From NCBI GenBank assembly GCA_946965045.2, contig OX337233.1, positions 3,162,001-3,226,000 of the forward strand: a DNA stretch of 64,000 nt, in the 5' to 3' direction. The stretch's first letter is position 1, and every line of letters starts with the position of its first letter. A program made the translations under genes and the position numbers. The DNA is from Epithemia pelagica. Lineage: Eukaryota > Bacillariophyta > Bacillariophyceae > Surirellales > Surirellaceae. The notes beneath the pieces are model-generated. The model did no database searches, had not been told where the DNA came from, and saw only the letters and a list, made by a program, of their open reading frames with translations. Positions 52,094-63,238 of this stretch are shown piece by piece.

Positions 52094-55000
52094 TTATTGG
52101 GAAACTGCTGCTAGACTGTCCACCAGTGTGATAGTGCTGCTGCTGTTGCTATCATGAGCTATGTTGTGGTTATTGATACTGGTGTCAATGTTGCTTTCCA
52201 GAGTCTTGTTGTCATTGTTGTTGTTGCCGCTGTCTGTGCTGTTGTTGTCAGCAGTCTTGTTGTTGTTGCTGTCTGTGCTGTTGCTGTCAGCAGTCGTCTT
52301 GTCATTTTTGTTGTTACTGCTGTTTGTGCTGTTGCTGGAAAGAGTTTTATTGTCATTGTTGTTGCTGCTGCTGGTTGTGCTGTTGCTGTCAACAGTCGTG
52401 TTGTCATTTTTGTTGTTACTGCTGTTTGTGCTGTTGCTGAAAAGAGTGTTATTGTCATTGTTGTTGCTGCTGCTGCTGTTTGTGCTGTTGCTGTCAACAG
52501 TCTTAGTGTCATTGTTGTTGCGTTCTGCATAACTTTGCACGAGGTTGGCATGGTCACTAAAGGTGGCCTGTTTTCCTAGGGGAGGAGCTTTGAGTTGTGA
52601 CCAAATCTTCTTGTCCCAATCACGCTGAATGTTCAGCCCCATATCCAATTGGTGATTGAGACGTTCCAATTCCTTCAACCACAACCGGTAAAAGCTGTTG
52701 AGTTGCAGTTTGTGCAATCGGTGTGCCCAGGGCTTTTTCGTTCCCATAAAATGTTTAAAGTCGCGGTATGGAGCAAAACAACGAAACCCCTCCTCCTTCT
52801 CGTCCTCCTCCTCCGTGGATTGATCCATGGCAGAAGCAGTACTATTGTCGTGAGTGGTGAGACTTTCATTCTGTCGTCCCCGGGTGGATCGACCAAGACA
52901 CTCTTGGGAAAGGACCAGAGGGGTGGGTGAATTGGATCGCGACTCCAACACGTTCCATTCTTCGCTCTGGAGAATGGGTCGACGCTTCTTCTTCTTCTTA
53001 CGACCACTTGGAATCCAGTGCTGCACACGGTTCTTGATGACAATCGATACATCTTGCTTGACAAACTTGGTCCAATAATACATGAGGCCTGTCATGTATA
53101 TTGGTTTGTAGGAGTCACAACGCAAAAGAAAGCACAAATGAGCATGAATGAGTGTTTTGTGTAAGGTTAGACCATAGTCTCAACGCGCGCACACACACAA
53201 GGCCCACCGTAGGATGGTTGGTGGTTTATTGCTCGTACCTTGATCGGAATGACCGGCATGAAACTTCCATTTGGTACCATTTTTCTGAATGGCTTCCCAC
53301 TGATCGTGATTCTTTTGAAAATTGTAGCCCCATCCCTTTTTCCAATGAAAGTGGGGATAGGGCAATTTCTGGCCGGCCTCATGTTGGGCCTGGACGACTT
53401 GTTGGAGTCGTTCCCAATCGCCGGGCAGGGGTTGGACGATAAACAAGCCGGTATTGCAGGGTTCTCCGCGCGACGCCATAATGAGATTGGGACGAAAGGT
53501 GGCGGTCGGACCCATGGACAAGTGAAACAAGTAATCCAAATTGACCAAGGGCATGATATCGGCATCCAAAAACATGACACGTTCGTATTGCGTCATTTGC
53601 AACAAGCGAAATTTGTCATAGACGACTTGGGCAAAGGACTCGTGGGCCGGTTTTTCCAATTCGTGAATGTGAATCTTCAAGGCCGTCAAGAGTCGCACGT
53701 CTTCTTCCGGCAAGGTGGTTCGATGGGAATCGGGGGATAATTGTGTCCAAATCCAAAAGTCGGCCGTTGAGCCGAGTCGTCGCAACAGATTGGTGGCAAT
53801 GAGAATATCGTACAAAAAGCCCTTGTAGGCGGGTCGATCTTCATGAATACCGCCCAAGACAAAGGCATAGGCATAGGGAGAGGATGGTTGCGTTGTCGTT
53901 GTCGTTTGCGACACGAGCACGTTGTGATCGTGATTGGCATCCGGCCCAATGGTTTCGGCCGCCGCGGCCGTGGTTGTAATGGCATTCGTTGTTGGCCCGT
54001 TGTTCTGGATCAAGGTGGGAAGGACGGATTGATCCCAATGATCCAAGTTGAGGTTAATACCCATTTCCTCATTGAGCGTGACAAGTTCATTCCACCACAG
54101 TCGATACGAGGAAACATGTTGTAAGGTGTGCCAGTGTTGATGCCAGGGCACTTTTTTGGAGCCTCCCAATGGTTTCCAGTGTCGGTAGGGAGCATAGCAA
54201 TAATACTTTTTCGGTTGCGTGGTGCCATTGACTTGCTCCCTGGTACACTCGGACGGCAGTTCCACTAGAGGAGGAGGAGTGGACTCCAAGACATTCCAGT
54301 CTTCCCGTAGTTTCACGGGCCAATTGCCGTTCTCCTTGCTTCCAGGGATCCAGTGTTGGACACGATTTTGAATGACAATGGACACATTTTGCTTGACATA
54401 TTTGGTCCAATAATACAATAATCCTGGAGAAAGCAAGCAAGCAAGCAAGAAAGAAAGACGACAACAACAACAACAACCACAAAATCGTAATTTGGTCCCG
54501 TGTCAGTGACTGATGTATGCGAATGATCCGGAAACAAATCACACCATGAATCATCATCAACGCACACATTCACTCACCTTGATCGGGATGTCGTGCCGCA
54601 AACTTCCATGTGGTACCATTTTTGGCAATGGCCTCCCACTGATCGTGATGCTCCTGGAAATTGTATCCCCACCCCGCCTCGTGTCCATCCAATGCCAATG
54701 ATTGCGGCTTTGCCGCAGCGACCATTTGTTGCAGTCGTTCCCAATCGCCCACTTGAGGGTGCACGACAACGAGGGCCGTGGTACACGGATCACCCCGTGT
54801 CGCAATCAAGACATTAGATTGGAGCGTGCCATTGGCACTGGCCTCCATCAAGTAGTCGAACGGGGCCACGGGCAAGACATGGGCCGCATCCACCAACAGG
54901 ACGCGTTGATACTGCGTCATGCGCCAAATTTGAAACTTGGCCCACCAGTGGTCGTCATCGTTGTCGTCGTTGGACGACGACAGGTCCTCGTCGTCGAGGG

Positions 55001-55667
55001 ACGCGAGGGAAATGTTGAGCGCGTGGACCCATTGAACCTGTTGATGGGTCCAAACCATTGTGGGTCGAGTCCACAACCACACGTCGGCCGTCGATCCCCA
55101 TGTGTGTTTCCACAAGTGTGTGGCAATGAGGATATTCCACAAGAGTCCGGGATCCATCTCGGCAGTGGGTACGACAAAGGCGTAGGCAAACGGCGACGAT
55201 GGTGAGTTGTGGCTGTTGGTGGACGACACAATGGCACTTGTTGTTGTCGTCGTGGTCCTTGTTGTATCTCGTTTCGGAGCGAGCTGTTCCCGTGGTGTGG
55301 CCTGGTCCACGACATTGTGGTTGTTGGAGACGAACGGGTGTGGTTCGGAGCTGTGAAAGGGAGCGGGTGGAGCATGAACTGTGGTGGTCCTTGTGGTTGT
55401 GGTTGTTCGGTGGGGTTGTTGTTCGGGAACCAACCATCCCACCAACAAGACTTGACTGGTGAGATTCCATCCCACGTAGGCATAACAAAATCGATGCAAC
55501 CACCACGCAATGGTGGTTGTTGTCGTTGTCGTTGTCGTTGTTGTTGTCGTCTTTTGTTTCTTCTTTTGAGGGAGGATTCGAGAAGCATGGTACTCGGGTG
55601 AACCACCACGAGTGGTGATTCTATTAGGATTCTTCGTCTTCTTGTGAATGGAGGAACGAGTGGTCAT
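52094..55667 (-). CDS. Fused double GT8-type glycosyltransferase; first domain lacks DxD
   Basis: Three exons, 55667-54578, 54423-53239 and 53088-52094, both introns phase 1; about 1089 residues. Exon 1: ATG at 55667, a Thr run, an anchor (near residues 53-80), then a GT8 domain with FAYAFVVPT, WNILIATHLW and ATRGDPCTTALVVVHP. Exon 2 begins GLLYYWTKYVKQNV, the tail module of unit 1, and runs without a stop into a second full GT8 domain (YAYAFVLGGI, FRLLQMTQYERVMFLDADI). Exon 3 repeats the tail (GLMYYWTKFVKQDV). The first domain reads LLVDAAHVLPVAP where the second has FLDADIMPLV, so the metal-binding DxD is lost there and intact in the second (near residue 648). The C-terminus is an Asn/Ser/Thr repeat with many NST and NKT sequons. 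The second unit has no anchor of its own. Confidence 0.7.
52180..52510 (-). repeat. Coding minisatellite for Asn/Ser/Thr-rich tail
   Basis: Imperfect repeats of roughly 30-37 codons encode blocks such as NSTNSSNNKNDNTT and NSTNSSNNKNDKTT. They lie at the C-terminal end of the fused GT8 protein. Confidence 0.8.
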
Positions 55668-56180
55668 GTCGTCCTGTCGTGGTGCTAATAACGGGGAGGA
55701 CTCGTCCTCTGAATCGTTGAATCTCTCTCTGGCTCTGGAATAAGAGAGAGAGATGCTGTGGGATTGGTTTTGTTTTTTGGTGTAGAGTTTCTTGGCAGGA
55801 ACAGACGCAATTTTGTGGTGTCAACGCTCCAATCGTTGCCCGGCTTGTTCGTTTGGTCTTGGGCGGTAAAGGACAGTTAAGTTGGTCCCGATCCTACCCA
55901 TGGATCTGTGATGGGATGGTGAAAGGGGGTCGCCTTTTCCCCGATCCGCCAAGCACAAAACCATGACGACGACGCGCACAGAGAATGAATGACCCCTGCG
56001 CTCATTGATCTAGGTATATACTATATACCAGAGAGGACCCAGAAGAGAGAGAGAGAAACGAGTGTCGCCAGGAGAAACCAACCATCCTTGCTGTCCGGCT
56101 GGAACCCAGAATTCGATACGTTATATCCAGAGAGAGAGACAGCGCGAAACAAGAATCGACAGACAGAGAGGGGCGCCACC
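55668..56180. promoter_or_regulatory. Divergent intergenic region, fused GT8 / GT8-like copy 3
   Basis: Both flanking genes start from this 513-bp space. TATATA strings at 56015-56027 lie about 160 bp before the ATG at 56181. No gene is supported. Confidence 0.4.
56015..56027 (+). promoter_or_regulatory. TATA-like element upstream of GT8-like copy 3
   Basis: TATATACTATATA about 160 bp before the ATG at 56181. Confidence 0.3.
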
Positions 56181-58429
56181 ATGAGTATCCGGTCGGGTCG
56201 TTCCACCGGTTCCGGTCAAACGGACGAAACCTCCAAGCACCAGGCCTTGGATTCGGCCCTCTATCGTCGTCGTCGCCGTCCCGGCCAGGCCGAGATTGTG
56301 GGTGGTGGTGATGGTAATGGAGTAGAGTCCCCCGAAGAAATTCGAGCAAATGACAAGGAAGTGAGCAGTCGTTCGTGTGGACGTTCCAATCGTCGTCGTT
56401 CTTCGGTCGTGGCCATGATTCAATTGAGCAGTGTCCTTCTGGTCTTGGGAGTCGCTCTAGCGGCACGCTATCAACGAACCATTCATCATATGCAACACGA
56501 ACAAGAGCTCTTGGTGCAACAACAACAACCACACTCGGCCATTCCTGGTGGTGTTGCAACCACCACAGTAGCCTCGAGGCAGAGCAACGCCACGACCAAA
56601 TTCTCTTCCTCCGTGTCGTCGTCGTCCATGTCGTCCCCCGCTTGTCGTCAAAAAGACGTCCCGATTACCAATCACACGATTCGGTTGTACGAACGACCCT
56701 GCCAACCCATTCCAGTGGCCTATGCCATTTCTCTCATCAAGGTATGTACGTACGGACGTACGTAGGTCGGTGTTTGTCATGTCTGTTTGTCGTCGTTGTG
56801 GAGTGGTCGATTTGGAACTATACAGAGAGAGAGAGGGTCTGTGATGCTTGTCTCGTGGGGTACATGCGTTGTGCATGGTTCGAATGTTATCTTGTGATGG
56901 TGGTGGCGGTTCTTTGTTTGCGGTTCTCACAAACACACACAAAAGGGACCCCTGTATGGATACTGGAGTGATGTCTGGTAGTGGTGGTGGTGTTTCTCTC
57001 GTTTTATGTTGTTGTTTCACACTTGCCTGTTTTGCGTTTGCTGCCCCACTGATTCCTTCGTATACATTCTCTCTGTCTCTCTCTCTCTTTCTATACTATA
57101 CTATACTAGTGCGGCAATTACCAATCGACGCCCGAGGGGTTGGTCGATGCCGCTCTGGTCTTGCATCATTCCGTTCATCAACAATTCCGGTCGTCCTCCA
57201 GGATGCACCAGTATTACGACTATAAAATGTATGCCTTGGTTCATCCGCAAGCCGTCCCGTGCAGTTCCCTCTTGCAAGAGGCGGGCTTTACCGTCGTCGT
57301 GCAGTCGCCACCCCTTGAGAAATCCGACATTCGGGGTGACTTTTTGCGACAAACCATTCACAAGGAAGTCTGTTGCGGACACGATGAATTCATCAAATTA
57401 TACGCCTATACATTGCCCGAACCCATTGTCGTTCATGTCGATTTGGACTTTATTTTTCATCAACCCATGATGCATGTCTTGGATGCCCTCTTGTATCACA
57501 AGGATTCCGCCATTGGTCAAGAGGCTCGTCGCCAAATTGAACGGGAACGACCCACGGATCCATGGCCGGACGAACCCCAAGCCTTTTGGACGCGCGATTG
57601 GCCGCAAGTGTATCCGGGACGGGTGGCGGCCTACCAAGCCGGTTTCATGGTCCTCCGTCCCAATCCGCAAGTCTTGCACGACATGGTGGAACTTGTCAAG
57701 GAGGGCCATTACGTGGCCGGTCATGGACGGGACAATGGATGGGGCGGCAAGGGCTATGGTGGCTTTGTCGGCGCCAAGGCCATGCAAGGCTTGGTGGCCT
57801 ATTATTACGATCAATTTGCCCCCGATACTTGGGTCGAACTCAATCAATGCCGATTCAATCACATGGGCATTGATACCAAATTCCGTCCCGGTGGATTTGG
57901 CTACAAGGGTTCGGAACATGGCAAGTGTCGCAATCGACAAGACACGTGCGAAGACTGTCAATCCACGAATACCAGTCAGATTTATAGCATTCATTTTACC
58001 AAATGTCGCAAGCCGTGGAATTGCATTGGACAAGGCGATTCCAGTATTCCCCACGAGGCATCGGCCGACGTCAAAAAGGCCTTGCGCAAAACCTTGATCC
58101 CCGAACAATTGATACCCCTTCCCCATTGTTTGGACTTGTTGCAAATTTGGCATTCCGTACGATCCGATTTGGAACACCAATTGCACCACTTGATTCAACA
58201 AACACCCTCCTCCATCCATGTCGATACCACCAACCATAACAACAACGACAACAACAACATGGGCAAGAACCAAACCTTTGCCTTGGATCATGCGCGACGT
58301 GGCTCGTATCGGCCCTCGTATTTTCAGGGCCATTGTTTGGCCAATGGAAAGTACTTGGCCTTGGCCAATGGAGACAAAGAGACCTTGCAACGAATTCCGG
58401 AACTGTACCGCAAACCAAAGCCGGTATGA
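56181..58429 (+). CDS. GT8-like (GT-A fold) type II membrane glycosyltransferase, copy 3
   Basis: Two exons, 56181-56741 and 57110-58429, phase 0; about 626 residues. The start ATG at 56181 has a strong context (GCCACCATGA). A long basic N-terminus (LYRRRRRPG) precedes the anchor (MIQLSSVLLVLGVALAARY, near residues 78-95) and a Gln/Ser/Thr stalk. The intron follows RPCQPIPVAYAISLIK exactly as in copies 1 and 2. Then come CGNYQSTPEGLVDAA, HDEFIKLYAYTLPEP, IVVHVDLDFIF with DxD near residue 297, YQAGFMVLRPNPQV, WGGKGYGGFVGAKAMQG and WVELNQCRFNHMG. A second Cys-rich block (GKCRNRQDTCEDC, CRKPWNCIGQGDS) is shared with the paralogues. All catalytic motifs look intact. Golgi placement is inferred from the topology. 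Confidence 0.75.
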
Positions 58430-59151
58430 GGTATGAGTAGTAAGACACGAGACCATGGGCATCTCTACAAGCCGTGCTGTGTGTCCTTGTGTTTTGCGCA
58501 AGGCAACAACCCAAACAATCGCGACACGCCCTATTTCCTCTACTCTATGAAAACTCTTGTGCGTGAAGAACTTTTGTAACCATCCAAGCAGCGTTCCAGA
58601 CGACGAGTTGGTCTTTTGAAATCCTATCGCTTTCCAGAGAATGCTCACTAGACAAGCGTAATGCTTCATGGATTGGAAGATTGTCATCCAAATTATAGTA
58701 TTATTCAGTATCGCAAAGAGATGACGGTGTTCAGGGATCCCATGGTCTCGTGGACGACCAATCGAGGGAGAAGCAAAAGAGCACCAGACTGGACGACAGT
58801 CTCTCGGAATGTGGCTCCCAGTACCAAAACCATGCAGGGTAGCATACCTGAACCAACGCAAGAAATCATAACGTCTTCGATCCATTCACCATAATGACAG
58901 ACATGATAGGAATACATAGATTACATAGTTCCGAAGATTGCAGAATAGCCTAATCGCATATCGCAGCTCACCATTTGCGCTGTTAATGGTCTCATAGTCC
59001 CGCCTTAAACTCGGAATCGCATCATCGCGCGGTGATAGAAGCGCGAGCCTCTCATCTCTCATGTTAAAAAAGACCCACCACAAACCACAAACAAAGACCG
59101 CGTCGACGGCCACAACAGCAACAAAAGCATGGTGCTCAACCACCATTCAAC
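58430..59151. other. Intergenic between GT8-like copy 3 and fringe-like copy 5
   Basis: About 720 bp. Long reverse-strand open frames here continue from the complement of the glycosyltransferase coding region and carry no motifs. No gene is supported. Confidence 0.4.
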
Positions 59152-60567
59152 ATGGCAACACCTCGGAGACTCAAAACCCAATGGCTATGGAGCCTGGGCT
59201 GTCTCATTCTGGTCGTGTTGCGATTGAAGGAATACGTTCAAGTGCATTCGAGTTCGTTTATCACTTCATCAATAGATTTCTCTTATTTGTCCACCATACC
59301 ACCCTTCAACCAGACCGACCAACGATCGACTGATGAACCGCAAACAGTTTCTCGTTCGACTGAAATTGTAATCGATTTTGTCAGTATTGGCAGTGTCACA
59401 CAATCCGATTTGCAACTGGCACAAAAAGAGACCTTTGGCCAAGGTGTCCGACATTTTTATGCGGCCACCGAAGCCGACGATGTCGAACAAGATTGCCACA
59501 AGCGACTGACATGGCATCAAGTTCGTCAAGTTATCAGTCATTGCCATTACAAACTCCAATCACACCCGCTTTTGATGAAACTCGGAACCCTCTATATTTA
59601 TTTCCGAATATTCAAAGTCAAGAACAATCCCTCCGGCTGGATCTGTGCACAAAAACGACCACTCAATGCCCTGCATAATGCAGTACACAAATACTATTCC
59701 CACAGCAATGAGACGCTCTCGAATAGAGATCAGATCAATCAACAGTTACCAGACTACTTGATTATCGGGGACGACGACACATGGATCAACATTGATGCGT
59801 TGAAATCAAGCTTGCCCAAAATGTATCCTCCCAACGAACCTCGAGCTGTGGCAGGATGTCTTATTCGATTTGAGCCCCGGTATGATTATTTTACCACACC
59901 GTTTGGTGGGTTTGGTCTGGTTCTGACCCGCTCCACCTTGTACAATCTGCTGCGTCCCATTGATTGTTCCTTCCAAGATACAAACCATGCTGATCCACCA
60001 GAGGAATCGAGACCACCCTTCTCCAAGGGCAGCGACTTTGAGGCTCTGGTTTGTTGGAGACTGGAACAAAATCTCATTGGAGAGCAAGCGGTATATCGTC
60101 AGGGCATGAGTTTACTGGATATGATGTATGAATACTCTGTTGCCGCTGCCTATCTACAAGTCGAACAATGGGGGAATAGGTCGTTTTGTTTGCATAGTGA
60201 TTGGGTTTGGGGGTACTTGATCAACTTTTATCACATGGCGAGACATTCAAGTCATGGCAGTCCGCCAGAACTCCCAGGAGGCTTCCAAACGGTCGGGTCG
60301 GTGCTGCACGATCGCATGGAAGGCTACAATCACTCTCAAAAACTGGCAAATGACAGGGTTGCTGCTCGATATTTGGGCCAATGCGGTAACTCGAATGATT
60401 ACAATCGCATTCTAAAGCGGCCGTCATCCAAGCCATCTTTGATCGTTCCGGGTCAGAACAAGAGCAGTCCAGGCGATGTTTATTGTGATGAGCATGCTCA
60501 TTTTTGCCATCGTATTTCACCGTCCCATATGCGTCATTTGCATGAACTGCATTCGCAAGAAAAGTAA
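59152..60567 (+). CDS. Fringe-like (GT31-type) glycosyltransferase, copy 5
   Basis: Single-exon gene of 471 residues, ATG at 59152, TAA at 60565-60567. An anchor lies near residues 10-30 (WLWSLGCLILVVLRLKEYVQ). Motifs: IVIDFVSIGSVTQSDLQLAQ, HFYAATEADDVEQDC, GWICAQKRPLNAL, DYLIIGDDDTWINIDALKS with DDD near residue 207, PFGGFGLVLTRSTL, FCLHSDWVWGYLINFYHMA, HDRMEGYNHSQ, GQCGNSNDYN, SSPGDVYCDEHAHFCHR and SPSHMRHLHEL. The protein is close to copy 2 of the 13-21 kb array, so the family spread to a second site about 40 kb away and in the opposite orientation. All motifs are intact. Confidence 0.75.
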   Translation: MATPRRLKTQWLWSLGCLILVVLRLKEYVQVHSSSFITSSIDFSYLSTIPPFNQTDQRSTDEPQTVSRSTEIVIDFVSIGSVTQSDLQLAQKETFGQGVRHFYAATEADDVEQDCHKRLTWHQVRQVISHCHYKLQSHPLLMKLGTLYIYFRIFKVKNNPSGWICAQKRPLNALHNAVHKYYSHSNETLSNRDQINQQLPDYLIIGDDDTWINIDALKSSLPKMYPPNEPRAVAGCLIRFEPRYDYFTTPFGGFGLVLTRSTLYNLLRPIDCSFQDTNHADPPEESRPPFSKGSDFEALVCWRLEQNLIGEQAVYRQGMSLLDMMYEYSVAAAYLQVEQWGNRSFCLHSDWVWGYLINFYHMARHSSHGSPPELPGGFQTVGSVLHDRMEGYNHSQKLANDRVAARYLGQCGNSNDYNRILKRPSSKPSLIVPGQNKSSPGDVYCDEHAHFCHRISPSHMRHLHELHSQEK

Positions 60568-60579
60568 ACTTGTAGCGGT

Positions 60580-60695
60580 GACACCTGCAATATTTCGAGT
60601 GTTGTGGTTCTCATTTGGTGTACCAGAGAGCATATTGGACACCTGCAATATTTCGAGTGTTGTGGTTCTCATTTGGTGTACCAGAGAGCATATTG
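60580..60695. repeat. 58-bp tandem duplication
   Basis: GACACCTGCAATATTTCGAG and the following bases occur at 60580-60637 and again from 60638, directly after the copy 5 stop codon. Confidence 0.95.
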
Positions 60696-61112
60696 AATGC
60701 AACTTTGTGCACTTTTCAACAAAGCCGATGAAATATCAAATCTGCCGAAGCAACAATCCAGTTCTCTTGTGTCTTCTCCGAAAAGATGACTATTCCAGTT
60801 GAACCGTCTTATCCAGCACCTCCAGGCTGTGTACGATAAACCCAGGACAAGGGAAAAGGATATCGAAAGAACCCAACACTACTCTGTTTTGTTCTGGATC
60901 GCTACTTCCCACGACAGCGAGAATTCATACATTTTTTCGACTCCATACATGAAACACGATTCCTCTCTGGAGAATTCCAGTCATGATTTGTTTGCCGTTT
61001 GAATCAACCTTTGATGCGTGAGCGCCGGTAGTAGTCTTGTCGTTTCGCACTTTGAAACCTTGCGCGTGTGCTTTTGAATCAAAAACAGGGCGACTTGACA
61101 AGTTTGTCTTAC
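60696..61112. other. Intergenic between fringe-like copy 5 and a gene relic
   Basis: About 400 bp with no supported gene. Confidence 0.4.
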
Positions 61113-61330
61113 TGATCTCGAATGATTACAATACGGTGGTCAAGCGGGTGAGGAATTTGACATTGAGCGGTACGGGCGAGAAGAAGAGCAGTCCAGGCGA
61201 TGCGTATTGTGTTCCGCCGCCCGCAACAAGACCAGCGTCGCCAGATGACACCATGCCCCTTTTTTGTCGTCGTATTTCGACGTCCCATTTAGGCTATATT
61301 TGCATCAATTGTGCGTTAGCGATAAGGAAT
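61113..61330 (+). pseudogene. Relic of a fringe-like glycosyltransferase C-terminus
   Basis: Translation contains SNDYNTVVKRVRNLTL, KKSSPGDAYC and FCRRISTSHL, which match the last 60 residues of the fringe-like family (SNDYN, SSPGDAYCDEHAHFCHRIS, PSHMRHLH). The HAH segment is replaced by an unrelated Pro/Ala stretch. No catalytic part precedes it, so this is a 3' fragment left by recombination or deletion. Confidence 0.7.
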
Positions 61331-61597
61331 AGAAAAATATGGCGTTGATGCTTGAGAGAAATGTCGAGAGAGTATTGAACGAACCCTTTGCCATGGTGGC
61401 TGGAAACCACACCTATGGGGCTTGGAACTACCTACCGGCAGGAAAGCGGGAGGACATAGATCAAATATAGATCGCTGAAAGGTCGCGTTGAGGCCTTATA
61501 AAGCGCCCAACGCGATCTTTTTCTTTCTGGGGACTTTCCTCATCTTTTGTCTACTGCAGCAATCATTTTCATTTGGTGCTCCACAACCAGTCTAAAG
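61331..61597. other. Spacer between the relic and fringe-like copy 6
   Basis: Short stretch likely to hold the former promoter of copy 6; nothing else is seen. Confidence 0.3.
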
Positions 61598-63097
61598 ATG
61601 ATGACAATACTCCAGAGATTCAATGTCCAATGGATATGGAGACTGGGTTGTCTTCTTTTCGTCATGTTGCAATTGAATGATTTGGTCAAAATACATTCGA
61701 GTGATACTTCTATCACTTCTTGGTCGTCCATCGAACTCTCCCTCTTGTCCAACGCTGCCATACAACAAGACCCATCACTACACAACCAGGGCAACACGGA
61801 TCACAATCAATCCATTTCTGTTTCCAATGAGGTTGTCATCGATGAATCAGTTTCGTCTTCCTCTGAAATTGTAATCGATTTTGTCAGTATTGGCTCGATC
61901 AAGAAACGAGACTTGCGCGAGGCCCAGAAAGCAACCTTTGGGAAAAGTGTCCGAAACTTACATGCTGCCACGGAAGTCCACGATGATGTCGAACGATACT
62001 GTTACCGACGCTTGAAACCGCATCAAGTTAGTCACATTGTCAGGCGCTGTCATAATTACAAAAATGGAACATATCATCTTTTAAGAAGACTTGGATATAA
62101 ATATGCCGATGCCGGATTGAGGAGCTTTGCAAAGAATCCCGCCGGCCGGATCTGTGCCCAAAAACGACCTCTCAATGCGCTGCATAATGCAGTACAAAAA
62201 TACTATTATCACAAGAATTCGACGCTCTTGAATAGAGACCAGACCAATCAACTTCGCTCACCCGGATCATCCTCTTCCCTCCGTTTGGATGTTTCGTTGT
62301 TACCAGATTACTTGATTATCGGGGACGATGATACATGGATCCATATTGGTGCGTTGAAATCAAGCTTGCCCAAAATGTATCCTCCCAACGAACCTCGAGC
62401 TGTTGCAGGATGCCTCATTCGATTTGAGCCCCGTTATGCTTATTTTACCATTCCTTTCGGTGGGTTTGGTCTGGTTCTGACCCGTTCCACCTTGTTCAAT
62501 CTCTTGCGTCCCATTGATTGTTTCTTCCAAGATACAAAGCATACTGAGCGTCCTGTCGAATCGAGGCCACCTTTCTCCAAAGACAGCGACTTTGACGCCC
62601 TGGTTTGTTGGAGACTGGAACAAAATCTCATTGGTGAACGAGAGGTTTTTCGTCGGGGCATGAGTTTGCTGGATATGATGTATGAATACTCTGTTGCCGC
62701 ACCCTATTTACAAGTCGAACAATGGGGGAATAATTCGTTTTGTTGGCACAGTGACTGGGTTTGGGGGTACTTGATCAACTACTATCACATGGCGAGACAT
62801 TCAAGTCTCAACAATTCACCAGAACTCCCGGGAAAGTTCAACAAGGTTGGGTCAACTTTGCTCCATGATCGCATGGAAGGCTACAATCATTCCCAATATT
62901 TGCCAGTGCTTTTTGGGCCAATGCCTCAACTCGAATGACTACAGTTTCGATAGAGAGGGATCAACCAACTTAACGGTGAGCAATGGTGGGAAGAAGAGCA
63001 GTCTCGGCGACGCCTATTGTGATGAGCATGCCCATTTTTGTCATCGTATTTCAGCTTCCCATATCACTACTTGCATCAATTGCATCAACAAATGTAG
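61598..63097 (+). pseudogene. Fringe-like (GT31-type) glycosyltransferase, copy 6, with 3' frameshifts
   Basis: The ATG at 61598 opens 446 codons with an anchor (VQWIWRLGCLLFVMLQL), IVIDFVSIGSIKKRDL, ICAQKRPLNALHN, DYLIIGDDDTWIHIGALKS, PFGGFGLVLTRSTL and HSDWVWGYLINYYHMA. After GYNHSQYLPV the frame runs to a TGA at 62936-62938. The family C-terminus (LGQCLNSNDY, SSLGDAYCDEHAHFCHRIS) continues in another frame from about 62905, equal to a 1-nt insertion or 2-nt deletion. A further 1-nt loss in the SH(M)RH motif shifts the last residues to a third frame that ends at 63097. HFYAATEADD is changed to NLHAATEVHDD. The catalytic core is present, so a shortened protein could still be made, but the gene looks decayed. 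Confidence 0.65.
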
Positions 63098-63238
63098 CAT
63101 GAACACCATAAAGTTTGGAAGTATGCGGGTTGGTAGTTTCGAGCAATACGGTATTGAACGAAACTATTCAGATCTAAATTTCTTTTATCTCTATGGACTA
63201 TTCTGGTCTATCAGTGAGCATGTATCCTTCATATCTTG

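Noticed and set aside
57398..58885. 495-codon open frame on the minus strand
   Set aside because: It mirrors the exon of GT8-like copy 3 and extends by chance; the composition is that of an antisense frame.
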